Shown here piece by piece: positions 20,741-33,103 of a DNA stretch of 64,000 nucleotides. This DNA comes from Marinicella gelatinilytica (GTDB lineage Bacteria > Pseudomonadota > Gammaproteobacteria > Xanthomonadales > Marinicellaceae): contig NZ_JAPMLN010000006.1 of assembly GCF_026410405.1 (NCBI RefSeq), positions 62,001 through 126,000 of the forward strand, written 5' to 3'. The notes under the pieces are model-generated. The model worked only from the letters and a program-made list of their open reading frames with translations, searched no databases and had not been told where the DNA came from. Position numbers and translations under genes: made by a program. The first letter of the stretch is position 1. Every line of letters begins with the position of its first letter.

Positions 20741-23070
20741 GATTGGGCTCCTATGATACTCACCGATAACTCACCGGCATTAATATTCAAGCTACTGTCT
20801 CGCCCCATATTGATGACGGCGGAACTTGCTGGAACCGCATCGTCAGTGGCCAGTGTTAATTCAGCATAGCGACCATTTTGTTCAACAGATACCAAATCTC
20901 CAACTGCAAAGCCGATGGAAACCAAATCACCCGGATTGACATAAACAGTGTCAGCTGTCGCCAACTTAGATTCCTGTAATGGTGCAGAACGGCGAACCAG
21001 CATATCTCCGTCATAAATACCATGATGCGGGAATAACACCAAACCCTTAACCTTTAATTGGTTAACTTTAGCTAATACCGGATTTTCAGATGTCAAGGTT
21101 TTCAGCTTTTCTGTTTCTTGCATCAGCTCGTAGACATCTTCGTAATCAAAGCCATCAAAGCCCATCACATTTCCTAACACCCGAAGCACACGCCAACCTG
21201 GCTTGCTTTCACCCGGTGCTTTATGTGCCACCAGTGCGGTTTGACGTTGGCCGTAGTTATTAACTAAGCTACCACTTGATTCAGGCAATAATGTGGTTGG
21301 CAAAATCAGATCAGCACGGGCTTTAAGTGCATCATCACAAAATGCATTAAATACAACAGTCATCTCACTGTTAATTAAGCACTCTTTAATTTTAGCTGGT
21401 TCAGCGAAGTCCTGAATTTCTGCTTGATAAATGATGTTTACAGTGTGATCATTGTTTTTAATGTCCTGATCATTGTAGAGACCATTTAAAGCAGCGCCCA
21501 TGGTGTTCGCACCATCGACCACCTCATTTACAGAGGCATTAATCAATGCGGCCATCCAGTGAACCAAAGCGTTAATTAAATTAGCCTGAGGATGTCGATT
21601 CGCAATTTGTCCAACAACAAATAACGCACCCTCTTCCTTCTTCAATAGTTTTTTCGCCAGCGAGTTGATGTCTTCATCAGCATGCTGTTGACTAAGCCAT
21701 TCACCTAAAGCACCATCTGGTTTTTGACCGCTGATTTCAGATAAACTAACCGCCAATGAACCTAATTTCTCTACCCAAGCCAATTGATGCCCGGTGATGT
21801 CTAAATTCAAATCAAAATTTTGTTCAAAATGGCAAGGGCCAAAGGCATTAATCTGTGCGCCATGTAGCCAGGCTTGTCGTATTTTATGGTTTAATATGGG
21901 TTGCTCATGACGGGCATAGGTTCCAACCATGATAATATTTTTCTGCTTAGCCACATCAGTCAGGGCCACGTCGGTTCGTGGTGCGCGATAAGGACCACTG
22001 AAGTCAACGTGGGTTAACCTGTGTTCATGTTGATCACTGCCTAATTGTTTAAATAATTTTTTTAACAAATAGTATTCTTCGCTGGTGGCATGTTGTCCGG
22101 CATATAGTGCAATTTCTTGCGGTGCTGTATTCTTTAATTTGTCAGCCAATATACGCAAAGCATCATCCCAGGAAATCACATTCCACTGACCACTTTTTTT
22201 AACCATTGGCTGGGTAATGCGGTCTTTGTCATTATTCAATCCGTGAATACCGTAACGATCTCTATCCGACAACCAGGCTTCATTAATGCTTTCGTTTTTT
22301 TGTGGTACAGCACGCAAAATTTTTCCGTGTCGCGTGTGGTAGTAAATATTAGAGCCAAGACCATCGTGCATCGATAAACCGGCAGTGGCCATAAGCTCCC
22401 AAGCTCGGGCTTTAAAACGAAATGGTTTGTTGGTCAATGCGCCCACCGGACATAAATCAATGATGTTACCGGACATTTCAGAATCCAGACCCTGACCAAT
22501 GGCTGTGGCTATATAGGTGCGATCACCGCGCCCTATGCCGCCCAATTCATCGGTACCGGCAATTTCATTTAAAAACCGAACACAACGTGTACAATGAATA
22601 CAGCGAGTCATATCGGATGCCACTAAGCTGCCTAAATCTTCATCTGCAACAGAACGTTTACCTTCCACAAAACGCGAGACATCACGACCATATCCCATGG
22701 CCACATCTTGTAACTCACATTCGCCACCCTGATCACAAATCGGACAATCCAATGGGTGGTTGATTAATAAGAACTCCATGGCATTTTTCTGACCACTGGT
22801 GGCTCTTTTTGATCGGGTATAGATCTTCATACCTTCAGCAACCGGAGTGGCGCATGCCGGTAAGGGTTTAGGCGCTTTTTCGACATCCACCATACACATG
22901 CGACAGTTGGCCGCAATCGATAGTTTTTCGTGATAGCAAAACCGGGGAACGTTGATGCCATGACGGTCGGTGGCATGAATAATCATGCTGCCTTTATCGG
23001 CTAATACGGTTTGACCATCAATTTCAATGGTAACCTTATCGTCAGGTACCTGATTGCTTGTCTCGGTCAT
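20737..23070 (-). CDS. nuoG: NADH-quinone oxidoreductase subunit G
   Basis: The 777-residue product is the large iron-sulfur subunit of the peripheral arm. The N-terminus holds the 2Fe-2S cluster N1b (cysteines in [17 protein letters not shown] and CATP). Next is the His-plus-3-Cys N5 motif in [14 protein letters not shown], then the N4 motif [10 protein letters not shown]. The remainder is a molybdopterin-oxidoreductase-like fold without evident molybdenum function. It is shorter than E. coli NuoG (908), and I do not see the N7 cysteine set (C-x2-C-x3-C) around residue 230, so this is probably an N7-lacking type. Confidence 0.95.
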   Translation of the reverse strand: MTETSNQVPDDKVTIEIDGQTVLADKGSMIIHATDRHGINVPRFCYHEKLSIAANCRMCMVDVEKAPKPLPACATPVAEGMKIYTRSKRATSGQKNAMEFLLINHPLDCPICDQGGECELQDVAMGYGRDVSRFVEGKRSVADEDLGSLVASDMTRCIHCTRCVRFLNEIAGTDELGGIGRGDRTYIATAIGQGLDSEMSGNIIDLCPVGALTNKPFRFKARAWELMATAGLSMHDGLGSNIYYHTRHGKILRAVPQKNESINEAWLSDRDRYGIHGLNNDKDRITQPMVKKSGQWNVISWDDALRILADKLKNTAPQEIALYAGQHATSEEYYLLKKLFKQLGSDQHEHRLTHVDFSGPYRAPRTDVALTDVAKQKNIIMVGTYARHEQPILNHKIRQAWLHGAQINAFGPCHFEQNFDLNLDITGHQLAWVEKLGSLAVSLSEISGQKPDGALGEWLSQQHADEDINSLAKKLLKKEEGALFVVGQIANRHPQANLINALVHWMAALINASVNEVVDGANTMGAALNGLYNDQDIKNNDHTVNIIYQAEIQDFAEPAKIKECLINSEMTVVFNAFCDDALKARADLILPTTLLPESSGSLVNNYGQRQTALVAHKAPGESKPGWRVLRVLGNVMGFDGFDYEDVYELMQETEKLKTLTSENPVLAKVNQLKVKGLVLFPHHGIYDGDMLVRRSAPLQESKLATADTVYVNPGDLVSIGFAVGDLVSVEQNGRYAELTLATDDAVPASSAVINMGRDSSLNINAGELSVSIIGAQS

Positions 23071-24344
23071 GAAGTTAACCTCTCATTCATTGATTTTTTG
23101 TGTTTGACAATATATTCAAACTCATCCCAATAGTATTTTAAAATACCTTGTACCGGCCAAGCTGCCGCTTCACCGAAGGCACAAATGGTATGACCTTCAA
23201 TTTGCCCTGCAGCTTGACGCAACAGTTCAATGTCTTTTTGTTCACCACCACCGGCTAAAATACGATCCAACATGCGATACATCCATCCGGTACCTTCACG
23301 GCACGGTGTACACTGGCCACAAGACTCCATATAGTAAAAACGTGATATGCGTTGACACACTTCCACCATACAAGTACCTTCAGCCATGACGATAACAGCA
23401 CCCGACCCTAATCCGGAGCCGGCTTCGCCAATGGAATCATAATCCATGGTTAAACCCATCATTACCTCTGCAGGTAATACTTTCATGGATGAACCTCCGG
23501 GGATGACTGCTTTCAGTTTTTTTCCATCTAGCACACCACCGGCTAATTCCAGTAAATCTTTAAATGGTGTACCAAGTGGGATTTCATAGTTGCCGGGTTT
23601 ATTGACATGACCGGATACTGAAAATATTTTGACACCACCGTTATTTGGCTTACCTAATTCCAAGAACCAATCTGCACCTTTGCGCATTATCGCAGGCACA
23701 GAAGCCAGTGACTCAGTATTGTTAATTGTGGTTGGTCTACCGTAAATACCGTAATTAGCAGGAAACGGGGGCTTGTAACGAGGTAAACCTTTTTTACCTT
23801 CTAAAGATTCCATTAAAGCAGTTTCTTCGCCACAAATGTAAGCCCCGGCACCATAAGTACCTATAATATCCACATCAATACCAGTGTCTTGAATGTTTTT
23901 ACCTAACAGTCCGGCGTCATAAGCTTCTTTTACGGCTGCCTCAAAATTTTCGTAAGGCTCATGGTGGAATTCACCACGCAAATAGTTATAACCCACTGTG
24001 GCACCCATGGCATAACAACCAATGGCCATACCTTCAATCAAGGCGTGTGGGTTATAACGAAGAATATCGCGATCATGACAAGTTCCCGGCTCAGATTCAT
24101 CTGAGTTACACAGTAGATACTTTTGCCCAGGTGCATCTTTAGGCATAAAACTCCATTTTAAACCGGTCGGAAATCCAGCCCCACCGCGACCTCTTAATGC
24201 TGAAGCCTTAATGGTATTAATAATTTCGTCGCGGTCAGTTTTTTCTGCCAGAATTTTTTTCCAGGCTTGATAACCACCCTTATCTAAATAGTTTTGTAAC
24301 GAATGATCCTTATCAGGATTCAAACAAACATGAACTTGTTCCAT
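23067..24344 (-). CDS. nuoF: NADH-quinone oxidoreductase subunit F
   Basis: The 425-residue product binds NADH, FMN and the N3 cluster. The FMN/NADH loop [13 protein letters not shown] is near residue 53. The C-terminal 4Fe-4S motif is [12 protein letters not shown] plus a later cysteine in HTICAFG. Electrons from NADH enter complex I here. The start shares one base with the nuoE stop (TAATG). Confidence 0.98.
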   Translation of the reverse strand: MEQVHVCLNPDKDHSLQNYLDKGGYQAWKKILAEKTDRDEIINTIKASALRGRGGAGFPTGLKWSFMPKDAPGQKYLLCNSDESEPGTCHDRDILRYNPHALIEGMAIGCYAMGATVGYNYLRGEFHHEPYENFEAAVKEAYDAGLLGKNIQDTGIDVDIIGTYGAGAYICGEETALMESLEGKKGLPRYKPPFPANYGIYGRPTTINNTESLASVPAIMRKGADWFLELGKPNNGGVKIFSVSGHVNKPGNYEIPLGTPFKDLLELAGGVLDGKKLKAVIPGGSSMKVLPAEVMMGLTMDYDSIGEAGSGLGSGAVIVMAEGTCMVEVCQRISRFYYMESCGQCTPCREGTGWMYRMLDRILAGGGEQKDIELLRQAAGQIEGHTICAFGEAAAWPVQGILKYYWDEFEYIVKHKKSMNERLTS

Positions 24345-24868
24345 TAATCCAAACCTCCGAGTATCTCATCGATACTTTGTTCGGTTAAATTTTCATGGTA
24401 ATGACCATCTACAATCATCATCGGAGCACCAGTACAAGCTGCCACACATTCTTCTTCTTTAACTAAAGTAATGCGGCCGTCTTCAGTGGTTTCACCCAGT
24501 TTAATACCAAGTTTATTTTCAGCATACTGAACAATTTTTTCGGAACCGCGCAACATACATGAAATATTGGTACAAATTGAAATTTTATGCCGCCCAACCG
24601 GTTGGGTATGAAACATGGAATAAAACTCAGCAGCTTCACGCACCCAAACCAGAGGAATATCAAGATATTCCGATACAGCAGACATAAGCTCTGTACTTAT
24701 CCATCCAATATTCTGGTCCTGTACTGCATGCAAAGCACCCAATACCGCGGAACGTCTTTGTTCATGTGGATATTTATTTAACCAATAATCAATGGTCGCT
24801 TTAGTCTCATCCGTCAATAAATGCAGATGAGATTTTTCTTTATTTTGTGGATTGACAATCTGAAACAT
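24344..24868 (-). CDS. nuoE: NADH-quinone oxidoreductase subunit E
   Basis: The 174-residue product is the thioredoxin-like 2Fe-2S (N1a) subunit. The ligands are seen as C-x4-C in CTNISC and C-x3-C in CVAAC. It forms the NADH dehydrogenase module with NuoF and NuoG. It is positioned between nuoD and nuoF as in the standard operon. Confidence 0.97.
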   Translation of the reverse strand: MFQIVNPQNKEKSHLHLLTDETKATIDYWLNKYPHEQRRSAVLGALHAVQDQNIGWISTELMSAVSEYLDIPLVWVREAAEFYSMFHTQPVGRHKISICTNISCMLRGSEKIVQYAENKLGIKLGETTEDGRITLVKEEECVAACTGAPMMIVDGHYHENLTEQSIDEILGGLD

Positions 24869-26121
24869 CAGCGATCTATCTCCCCGAAAACAATGTCCAT
24901 AGTTCCGATAACGGCCACAACATCCGATAACATGTGGCCTTTCACCATGTCGTTCATGGCTGACAGGTGAGCAAAACCGGGCGCTCTTAATTTAACCCGA
25001 AACGGTTTATTTGAATCATCAGAGATCATGTAAACACCAAATTCGCCTTTAGGCGCTTCTACTGCACTATAGACTTCACCGGCCGGTACTGAATAACCTT
25101 CCGTAAATAACTTAAAGTGCATGATTAATGATTCCATGTCTTCTTTCATGGTGGCGCGTTTTGGCGGTACAACCTTGTAGTTATCAGCCATCACCGGCCC
25201 AGGATTATTTCTAAGCCACGCCACGCACTGCTTAATAATTTTTCCTGATTGTGCCATTTCTTCCATACGCACCAAATAACGATCATAGCAATCGCCGTTA
25301 ACACCCACTGGAACATCAAAATCAACTTTATCGTAAGCTGCATAGGTTTGTTTTTTACGTAAATCCCACGCCACGCCACTTCCCCGCAGCATTGGACCCG
25401 TGAATCCCCAAGCCTTCGCTTGTTCCGGAGAGACCACACCAACACCGACAGTTCGTTGTTTCCAAATACGGTTTTCCTCTAATAAAGTACGGTATTCATT
25501 TAATTTATTAGGAAAATCGTCAATAAAAGCTTCTATAAAGTCCAGCAAAGAACCTTCACGCCACTCATTGGCCTGTTTTAGATCATTGCCTTTGGTCCAT
25601 TGACTTTCTTTGTGTTTCGGCATTTTTTCCGGTAAGTCCCGGTATACACCACCTGGTCGATAATAAGTGGCATGCATACGTGCACCGGAGACCGCCTCAT
25701 ACATATCCATACACATTTCGCGTTCACGAAAAGCATACAAAAACAATGCCATTGAACCCAAATCAAGACCATGGGTACCTATCCACATCAGATGATTTCT
25801 AATACGGGTAATTTCGTCGAACATGGTGCGGATGTATTGAGCACGAATCGGTGCCTCCAGATGCAGTAATTTTTCAATGGCACGCACATAGGCATGCTCA
25901 TTACACATCATAGATACATAATCGAGGCGATCCATGTAACCAATTGATTGATTAAAGGGTTTGGTTTCAGCTAACTTTTCTGTGGCACGGTGCAATAAAC
26001 CCACATGCGGATCGGCATGGGTAATCACTTCTCCATCCATTTCCAGAATAAGCCGCAAAACACCATGCGCCGCCGGATGTTGCGGCCCAAAGTTCATTGT
26101 ATAGTTTTTAATTTCAGCCAT
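24868..26121 (-). CDS. nuoD: NADH-quinone oxidoreductase subunit D
   Basis: The 417-residue product is the 49-kDa-type subunit that shapes the quinone site. The N-terminal loop [15 protein letters not shown] holds the quinone-binding histidine, and the family C-terminus DIVFGEIDR is intact. nuoC and nuoD are separate genes, unlike the fused nuoCD of enterobacteria. The start shares a base with the nuoC stop (TAATG). Confidence 0.98.
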   Translation of the reverse strand: MAEIKNYTMNFGPQHPAAHGVLRLILEMDGEVITHADPHVGLLHRATEKLAETKPFNQSIGYMDRLDYVSMMCNEHAYVRAIEKLLHLEAPIRAQYIRTMFDEITRIRNHLMWIGTHGLDLGSMALFLYAFREREMCMDMYEAVSGARMHATYYRPGGVYRDLPEKMPKHKESQWTKGNDLKQANEWREGSLLDFIEAFIDDFPNKLNEYRTLLEENRIWKQRTVGVGVVSPEQAKAWGFTGPMLRGSGVAWDLRKKQTYAAYDKVDFDVPVGVNGDCYDRYLVRMEEMAQSGKIIKQCVAWLRNNPGPVMADNYKVVPPKRATMKEDMESLIMHFKLFTEGYSVPAGEVYSAVEAPKGEFGVYMISDDSNKPFRVKLRAPGFAHLSAMNDMVKGHMLSDVVAVIGTMDIVFGEIDR

Positions 26122-26834
26122 TATGAATTCTCCTGATTGGCCGCATTATCGACGTATCGCGAATCGCGACGAATGGTTTTTGGAACCAATACCCGGGGCT
26201 CAATTGACACCGGTTGATAAACCACTCGTTTCTTATCTTCGTCATATTTAACTTCAACATTTCCAATTAACGGGAAATCTTTACGGAAAGGATGACCAAT
26301 AAAACCATAATCAGTCAATATACGACGTAAGTCAGGGTGTCCTTGAAAAATAATGCCGTATAAATCAAAAGCTTCACGCTCAAACCAATTGACGCCGGCC
26401 CAGATATCAACCAATGATGGCACCACCAGCATGCCTTCATCTGGCGCAAAGCATTTTAATGTTAACCGTTGGTTTTTGTTAAGTGACAACAACTGCACAA
26501 CAACAGCAAAACGATTGGTAATGGTTTCCTTGCGTCGCTCACTCCATGTGAATCGACCCGGACCTTTACCTCGGATACCGCGACTAAATCCGGTAGAGGT
26601 TACTTCGTCAGTCGGCCATTCAGGCTCGCCATAGCTGAGGTAATCAACACCACATAAGTCAATGCATTGATCAAAATCAAAATCTCGATCATCTCGCAAG
26701 GTTTTCGCGACTTCCAACCAAGATTCAACGGGCACGGTACAGATAACACCATTAACTGTCTCTTTAATGTGTATATCGATGTCACTAAAATGAGTGTGCA
26801 AACTCTTACTTAGCTGTCTTTTATAAATACTCAT
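26121..26834 (-). CDS. nuoC: NADH-quinone oxidoreductase subunit C
   Basis: The product is the 30-kDa-type subunit of the peripheral arm. Motifs include [34 protein letters not shown] (positions about 145-180), diagnostic of NuoC. The frame is open further upstream, but the ATG at 26834 overlaps the nuoB stop (ATGA) in the same way as other joints of this operon, giving 237 residues ([10 protein letters not shown] at the start). The 29 extra upstream residues would lie inside nuoB and are not NuoC-like. Confidence 0.96.
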   Translation of the reverse strand: MSIYKRQLSKSLHTHFSDIDIHIKETVNGVICTVPVESWLEVAKTLRDDRDFDFDQCIDLCGVDYLSYGEPEWPTDEVTSTGFSRGIRGKGPGRFTWSERRKETITNRFAVVVQLLSLNKNQRLTLKCFAPDEGMLVVPSLVDIWAGVNWFEREAFDLYGIIFQGHPDLRRILTDYGFIGHPFRKDFPLIGNVEVKYDEDKKRVVYQPVSIEPRVLVPKTIRRDSRYVDNAANQENS

Positions 26835-27343
26835 GATGTTCTTGCAATGGTGTTGGTACGTTTGATTTTTTTCTGTAACTGCAAAATACCATAAATAAGC
26901 GCCTCTGCAGTTGGTGGACAACCGGGCACGTAAATATCCACCGGTACCACGCGATCACATCCCCGCACCACCGAATATGAATAATGGTAGTAGCCACCCC
27001 CGTTGGCGCAAGAACCCATCGATATCACAAATTTTGGCTCAGGCATTTGATCATAGACCTTGCGTAACGCCGGCGCCATTTTGTTAACCAAGGTGCCGGC
27101 CACAATCATGACATCAGATTGTCTTGGCGAGGGTCTAAAAATAACACCGAAGCGGTCTAAATCATAACGTGCCGCACCGGCATGCATCATTTCAACGGCA
27201 CAACAGGCCAAACCAAAGGTCATCGGCCACAATGAACCTGTCCTTGCCCAGTGTAATAAATCATCAACCCGAGCCGTAACAAAACCTTTGTCTTGCATGC
27301 CCTGGTCAACCACCGGCTGTAAAATATTATCGACTATTCCCAT
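26831..27343 (-). CDS. nuoB: NADH-quinone oxidoreductase subunit B
   Basis: The product binds cluster N2, the final electron donor to quinone. Ligands are the twin cysteines in [11 protein letters not shown], a cysteine in [11 protein letters not shown], and one in [12 protein letters not shown] chose the ATG at 27343 because an ideal AGGAG lies 7 bases before it (27351-27355); this gives 170 residues starting MGIVDN. An in-frame ATG at 27364 lies upstream of that ribosome site. The start overlaps the nuoA stop by 10 bases. Confidence 0.97.
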   Translation of the reverse strand: MGIVDNILQPVVDQGMQDKGFVTARVDDLLHWARTGSLWPMTFGLACCAVEMMHAGAARYDLDRFGVIFRPSPRQSDVMIVAGTLVNKMAPALRKVYDQMPEPKFVISMGSCANGGGYYHYSYSVVRGCDRVVPVDIYVPGCPPTAEALIYGILQLQKKIKRTNTIARTS

Positions 27344-27690
27344 TCCAGTGCTCCTTTTTTCCACTCATAAATAAAACCTATGACCAACAGTAACAAAAAC
27401 AAGAACATAGAAACCAGGCCAAAAGCACCTAATTCAGTTAACACAACTGCCCAAGGAAATAAAAAGGCAATTTCTAAATCAAAAATAATAAATAAGATGG
27501 CCACCAAATAGAATCGCACATCAAATTTCATGTGAGCATCATCGAATGCTTCAAAACCACACTCGTAGGGTGAAACTTTCTCGTCGGTGGTTTTTCGGGT
27601 TCCGAATAACATCCCAAGCGAAATTAACACCACGCCAAGGCCGACAGAAACGGCCAAAAACAATAACACCGGAAAATATGCGGCAATCAT
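27334..27690 (-). CDS. nuoA: NADH-quinone oxidoreductase subunit A
   Basis: The 118-residue product is the three-helix ND3-like membrane subunit. The conserved loop [31 protein letters not shown]-type sequence carries the cysteine of the quinone-site loop (in YECGF). A strong ribosome site, AAGGATGGATGT before the ATG, begins the operon. tRNA-Leu lies immediately upstream, so the operon could be transcribed from the tRNA promoter or from one within secG. Confidence 0.97.
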   Translation of the reverse strand: MIAAYFPVLLFLAVSVGLGVVLISLGMLFGTRKTTDEKVSPYECGFEAFDDAHMKFDVRFYLVAILFIIFDLEIAFLFPWAVVLTELGAFGLVSMFLFLLLLVIGFIYEWKKGALEWE

Positions 27691-27719
27691 ACATCCATCC
27701 TTATTTTATTTATCAATAT

Positions 27720-27806
27720 TGGTGCCGAAGGCCGGACTTGAACCGGCACGACTGTTAAGCCACTACCCCCTCAAGATAGCGTGTCTACCAATTCCACCAC
27801 TTCGGC
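27720..27806 (-). tRNA. tRNA-Leu (anticodon GAG)
   Basis: The 87-base sequence folds as a class II tRNA. The 7-bp acceptor stem GCCGAAG/CTTCGGC is perfect, CCA is encoded (27722-27720), and the T arm is GGTTCAAGTCC. The anticodon stem CTATC/GGTAG encloses TTGAGGG, giving anticodon GAG, which reads CUC and CUU. A long variable arm is present, as expected for leucine. It lies between secG and nuoA, a common gammaproteobacterial position. Confidence 0.96.
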
Positions 27807-27874
27807 ACATAATAAGTCATACTCTTTATGCAAAATTATGACACTCAAAACGAACCCGACATGATACGCTCCAC

Positions 27875-28354
27875 TTACTGGTTACCGCCTTGATCTTCAT
27901 CAATCGGTTGTGGCTGAACCTCAGAGGCATCTTCATTTGTCGGCTCCACAGGTTCAACTGTGTTTTGTTCAGCTTGCTCAGCTGATTGTGTTTGTTGCTG
28001 TGGCAAATTATCATTCGCCATATCACCTTCACCAGGGATTAAAGCATCGGTACGTTGCCCACTGTCTAAGGTTCCCATAACCCCTAAATCCTGGCCTTCT
28101 GCTTTATCAGTTACGCCATGGGTGTTTTGAAAATCCATGCTAATGGCCATGGTAATTATAAAAAACAAGGTGGCCAGCACGGCTGTGCTTTTTGAGAGAA
28201 ATGAACTGGATCCCTTGGCACCAAAAACTGTACCAGATGCGCCACTTCCAAAAGCTGAACCGGCGGTGGCTCCAGGCCCTCTTTGCACCAAAATAAAACC
28301 AATCAGGGCAATGGTTACCAGCACTTGTATTATGTTTAAAAAATTAATCGTCAT
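27875..28354 (-). CDS. secG: Protein-export membrane protein SecG with long acidic tail
   Basis: The 159-residue product is the small SecYEG subunit. Two membrane segments are seen (residues 5-25 and about 52-70) around the conserved loop VQRGPGATAGSAFGSGASGTVFGAKG-type sequence. Typical SecG is about 75 to 115 residues; here about 80 residues follow the second helix. That tail is rich in Q, E, D and P (EQAEQNTVEPVEPTNEDASE) and probably disordered. An AGGAG ribosome site supports the start. It follows tpiA, the usual order. Confidence 0.93.
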   Translation of the reverse strand: MTINFLNIIQVLVTIALIGFILVQRGPGATAGSAFGSGASGTVFGAKGSSSFLSKSTAVLATLFFIITMAISMDFQNTHGVTDKAEGQDLGVMGTLDSGQRTDALIPGEGDMANDNLPQQQTQSAEQAEQNTVEPVEPTNEDASEVQPQPIDEDQGGNQ

Positions 28355-28412
28355 TTAATTGTCTCCTGACTTTGGTAAATACCGCCGTCTTAGTCAAATC
28401 TATTTCATTCGT

Positions 28413-29189
28413 TTAGTTTGACTGTTTTTTGTCCAATAGCTTATTTGCCTGCCGGCAAATGGCCACAAAATCTTCCGCGGCTAAAGAAGCACCGCCAATG
28501 AGTCCGCCATCAACATCCGGCATGGAAAACAACTCAAAAGCATTACTACCTTTGCAACTACCGCCATAAAGCAGCCGAATTTGGCGCGCCATTGTAACAT
28601 CTTTAGATGCCAATTGAGAACGGATAAATTGATGAACTTCTTGTGCCTGTTCGGCTGAAGCCGTCAACCCCGTACCAATTGCCCATATGGGCTCATACGC
28701 CAAAAGACATTGGCCGGCATTATCCGCATCTAGTAAGTCAATCACAGCGGCAAGCTGACGCTCAATCACAGCAAAAGTCTCATTATTTTCACGTTGTTGC
28801 TGGCTTTCACCCACACAAATAATTGGCATTAATCCCTGCGCCAGAGCTTGTTTGAATTTAGCGCGCACCAAAGCGTCATCCTCACCATGATGTTGTCGCC
28901 GTTCAGAATGACCAATTAACACCAACTGAGCACCCACATCTTTGAGCATTGCGGCACTAATTTCACCGGTATGTGCACCAGACGCGTGGGCACTGACATC
29001 TTGAGCGCCGACAATTAAAGAACGAGGCGCAGAGTCACTTAACTGCGGCACATAAAGAAAAGGCACACACAAAGCCACATCGATGCCTTTGGCAGATTGA
29101 TCATTTGTGACAAAATCTGCCATCCAATTTTTCAACATAGATTCACTGCCATGCAACTTCCAATTCCCGGCAACCATGAATTTACGCAT
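28413..29189 (-). CDS. tpiA: Triosephosphate isomerase
   Basis: The product (258 residues) interconverts dihydroxyacetone phosphate and glyceraldehyde 3-phosphate. It has the N-terminal [11 protein letters not shown] with the catalytic lysine, the catalytic histidine in IGHSERR, the catalytic glutamate in [12 protein letters not shown], and the phosphate loop at LYGGSCKG. The ATG at 29189 (or the adjacent one at 29192) gives the family start [11 protein letters not shown]. The frame stays open to 29225, but that part lies in gyrA. The start overlaps the end of gyrA by about 8 bases. Confidence 0.96.
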   Translation of the reverse strand: MRKFMVAGNWKLHGSESMLKNWMADFVTNDQSAKGIDVALCVPFLYVPQLSDSAPRSLIVGAQDVSAHASGAHTGEISAAMLKDVGAQLVLIGHSERRQHHGEDDALVRAKFKQALAQGLMPIICVGESQQQRENNETFAVIERQLAAVIDLLDADNAGQCLLAYEPIWAIGTGLTASAEQAQEVHQFIRSQLASKDVTMARQIRLLYGGSCKGSNAFELFSMPDVDGGLIGGASLAAEDFVAICRQANKLLDKKQSN

Positions 29190-31788
29190 CATCTTCACCT
29201 TCTGCGTCTTGATTACTTTCAGCACCTTGTAGATCTGTCAGCTCATCGTCTTCACCGCCTTCATCATCCATGTTGATGATTTTAGCCAATCCCACTAAAG
29301 ACTCACCTTTTGACAAGCGAATCAATGTCACGCCTTGGGTATTACGTCCAACAGTAGAGATTCCGCTGACAGAAGTTCTCACCAAAGTACCGCCATCACT
29401 GATTAACATAACCTGGTCATCCGGCAGCACCTGACAAGCACCAACTAAGCGACCATTACGTTCGGAAGTTTGGATGGCAATGACACCCTGACCACCGCGG
29501 CGAATACGCGAAAACTCTTCTAATTTAGTTTGCTTACCAAAACCGTGCTCAGTACAGGTTAGCACTTGACCCTCTTCAGCCACAAACATCGAAACCACAG
29601 ATTGTCCCGGTTTCATGCTGATGCCTTTTACACCTCGGGCAGTACGACCCATGGATCGCACATCACTCTCGTGAAAGCGAATACTCTTACCGGCACTGGT
29701 GAATAAAAAGACATCCTGGTCACCATTGGTGATCTCTACATTAACCAGGTAATCATCATCCAAAAGACCTAAACCAATAATACCATTAGCCCGAGGTCGA
29801 GAAAAATTCTCTAAAGAAGTTTTCTTAACAACACCTTTAGCTGTGGCAAAAAACACATAACTATCCGGATCATAATCACGCACCGGCAAGATGGCGGTAA
29901 TTTTTTCTTCTTTATCCAAAGGCAGCAAATTAACCAAAGGTTTGCCACGCGCTGTTCGAGATGCCATCGGCAACTCATAAACTTTTAACCAATACACCTG
30001 ACCTTGGTTACTAAAACACAATAAGGTGTCATGGGTGTTTGCAACCCATAATTTTTCAATAAAATCATCGTCCTTCATATTGGTGGCCGATTTACCTTTT
30101 CCGCCACGGGCTTGTGCGCGATAAACGTCCAGCTGTTGCATTTTCGCATAACCGGCATGCGATAAGGTTACCACCACATCTTCTTCAGGAACCAAATCGC
30201 GCATAGTCAACTCCCGTTGACGGTTTAATATGATGGTACGACGATCATCCCCGAACTGATCTTTAATTTCCAACAACTCTTCGCGAATGACTTCTAATAA
30301 ACGATCCGGATTTGTCAAAATATTTAAGTATTCCTTAATAGCAACGATGATTTCTTTAAACTCATCACTGATTTTATTCTGTTCAAGGCCGGTTAAGCGA
30401 TGTAATTGCAAATCCAAAATGGCTTTGGCCTGAATCGGAGATAATTGATAACCTTCAGGAAAAAAACCATAGGCATCGTCTAAATCTTCCGGACGACATA
30501 AATCTCCATTGTCATCCAACAAGGATTTAATTAAATCAGCATCCCATTTTTTAGCCAGCAAGCGATCCCTGGCTTCGGCGGGATTTTTAGAGGTTTTAAT
30601 TAACTCAATAATTTCCTCAATATTAGCCAAGGCAACAGATAAACCTTCCAATATATGCGCCCGATCTCTGGCTTTGCCCAATTCGAAAATGGTTCGTCGA
30701 ACAACCACTTCACGGCGATGCTTAACAAACTCGTTTAACACCTCCATTAAAGACAAGGTTCGCGGCTGACCATTGACCAGTGCCACCATATTTATACCAA
30801 ACACGGTTTGCAGCTGAGTCAACTTAAACAGCTGATTTAGTATGACCTCACCGACTTCACCACGTCTTAATTCGATAACAATGCGCATACCGTCTTTATC
30901 AGACTCATCACGCAAAGCTGTAATACCTTCAAGTTTTTTATGCTTAACCAATTCCGCAATTTTTTCAATCAATCGAGCCTTATTAACCTGGTAAGGAATC
31001 TCATCAATGATAATGGTCTGTTTGCCACTGGCTTCATCCACCTCGATATCTGAGCGCGCGCGCATGTAAATTTTACCACGACCGGTTTCATAGGCATCGC
31101 GAATACCTTCGGCACCATTAATAAAGGCCGCTGTCGGGAAATCAGGGCCCGGCAAATAGGTCATAATCTCATCAAGACTGATATCAGGTTTTTCGATTAA
31201 GGCTATCACCGCATCAATCACTTCATTAAGATTATGCGGCGGTATGTTGGTGGCCATTCCTACAGCAATACCCGATGAACCGTTTACCAAGAGGGCTGGA
31301 ATCCGTGTCGGCAGAACCGAAGGTTCACTGTCTGTCTCATCATAATTCGCCACAAAATCGACCGTATCTTTATCGATATCTGCCAGCATTTGATGAGAAA
31401 TTTTTGCCATACGCACTTCTGTGTATCGCATGGCCGCCGGCGAATCACCATCCACGGAACCGAAGTTACCCTGACCATCAACCAACATGTAACGCATTGA
31501 AAAAGGCTGTGCCATACGCACGATGGTGTCGTAAACTGCAGAATCACCATGAGGGTGGTATTTACCAATCACATCACCCACCACCCGGGCTGATTTTTTA
31601 TGGGCTTTATTCCAACTAACACCCAATACATTCATGGCATACAACACCCGACGATGAACCGGTTTCAAACCGTCTCTAACGTCCGGCAAAGCACGTCCCA
31701 CAATCACACTCATCGAATAATCGAGGTATGATTTCTTCATTTCGTCTTCGATATTTATTTTGATAATATCAGTCGAATTCTCTGCCAT
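29182..31788 (-). CDS. gyrA: DNA gyrase subunit A
   Basis: The 868-residue product is the breakage-rejoining subunit of gyrase. The catalytic tyrosine is Y122 in AAMRYTEVR. The quinolone-determining region has S83 and D87 ([10 protein letters not shown]), the wild-type residues of E. coli. The C-terminal DNA-wrapping beta-pinwheel begins with a GyrA-box reading QARGGKG, where E. coli has QRRGGKG. The protein ends in an acidic tail ([15 protein letters not shown]). Its stop codon lies inside the start of tpiA. A hairpin lies about 50 to 70 bases upstream of the start. Confidence 0.98.
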   Translation of the reverse strand: MAENSTDIIKINIEDEMKKSYLDYSMSVIVGRALPDVRDGLKPVHRRVLYAMNVLGVSWNKAHKKSARVVGDVIGKYHPHGDSAVYDTIVRMAQPFSMRYMLVDGQGNFGSVDGDSPAAMRYTEVRMAKISHQMLADIDKDTVDFVANYDETDSEPSVLPTRIPALLVNGSSGIAVGMATNIPPHNLNEVIDAVIALIEKPDISLDEIMTYLPGPDFPTAAFINGAEGIRDAYETGRGKIYMRARSDIEVDEASGKQTIIIDEIPYQVNKARLIEKIAELVKHKKLEGITALRDESDKDGMRIVIELRRGEVGEVILNQLFKLTQLQTVFGINMVALVNGQPRTLSLMEVLNEFVKHRREVVVRRTIFELGKARDRAHILEGLSVALANIEEIIELIKTSKNPAEARDRLLAKKWDADLIKSLLDDNGDLCRPEDLDDAYGFFPEGYQLSPIQAKAILDLQLHRLTGLEQNKISDEFKEIIVAIKEYLNILTNPDRLLEVIREELLEIKDQFGDDRRTIILNRQRELTMRDLVPEEDVVVTLSHAGYAKMQQLDVYRAQARGGKGKSATNMKDDDFIEKLWVANTHDTLLCFSNQGQVYWLKVYELPMASRTARGKPLVNLLPLDKEEKITAILPVRDYDPDSYVFFATAKGVVKKTSLENFSRPRANGIIGLGLLDDDYLVNVEITNGDQDVFLFTSAGKSIRFHESDVRSMGRTARGVKGISMKPGQSVVSMFVAEEGQVLTCTEHGFGKQTKLEEFSRIRRGGQGVIAIQTSERNGRLVGACQVLPDDQVMLISDGGTLVRTSVSGISTVGRNTQGVTLIRLSKGESLVGLAKIINMDDEGGEDDELTDLQGAESNQDAEGEDDA

Positions 31789-31835
31789 AAACCAGCATTC
31801 CTAAGGTAAAAATTAAACGCATCATTGTAACACAA

Positions 31836-31859
31836 TTAGACACCATATCAGGTGCCTAA
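31836..31859 (-). other. Imperfect hairpin in the tgt-gyrA intergenic region
   Basis: TTAGACACC at 31836-31844 and GGTGCCTAA at 31851-31859 form a 9-bp inverted repeat with one mismatch and a 6-base loop. On the minus strand it follows tgt and precedes gyrA by about 50 bases, without a clear U run. It could be a weak terminator for tgt or a regulatory element for gyrA. Confidence 0.35.
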
Positions 31860-31953
31860 ATATCACTGAAATTAACTCATAATAACATCATTGAAAATAA
31901 CCTGTACAACGCACTATGCCATTTAAAACCACTCACCAATAATTAGGCAAAAG

Positions 31954-33084
<1,131 letters not shown>

Positions 33085-33103
33085 TTATAACGTATTGCCG
33101 GTG

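Noticed and set aside
27720-27806. tRNA-Leu as an integration site for a mobile element
   Set aside because: The tRNA 3' end has no repeated copy nearby and no integrase is in the window; both flanks are the expected housekeeping genes.
27587-27841. Open frame across the tRNA-Leu and nuoA start on the plus strand
   Set aside because: It runs through the tRNA and antisense to nuoA, with no ribosome site or family resemblance; it is a chance frame.
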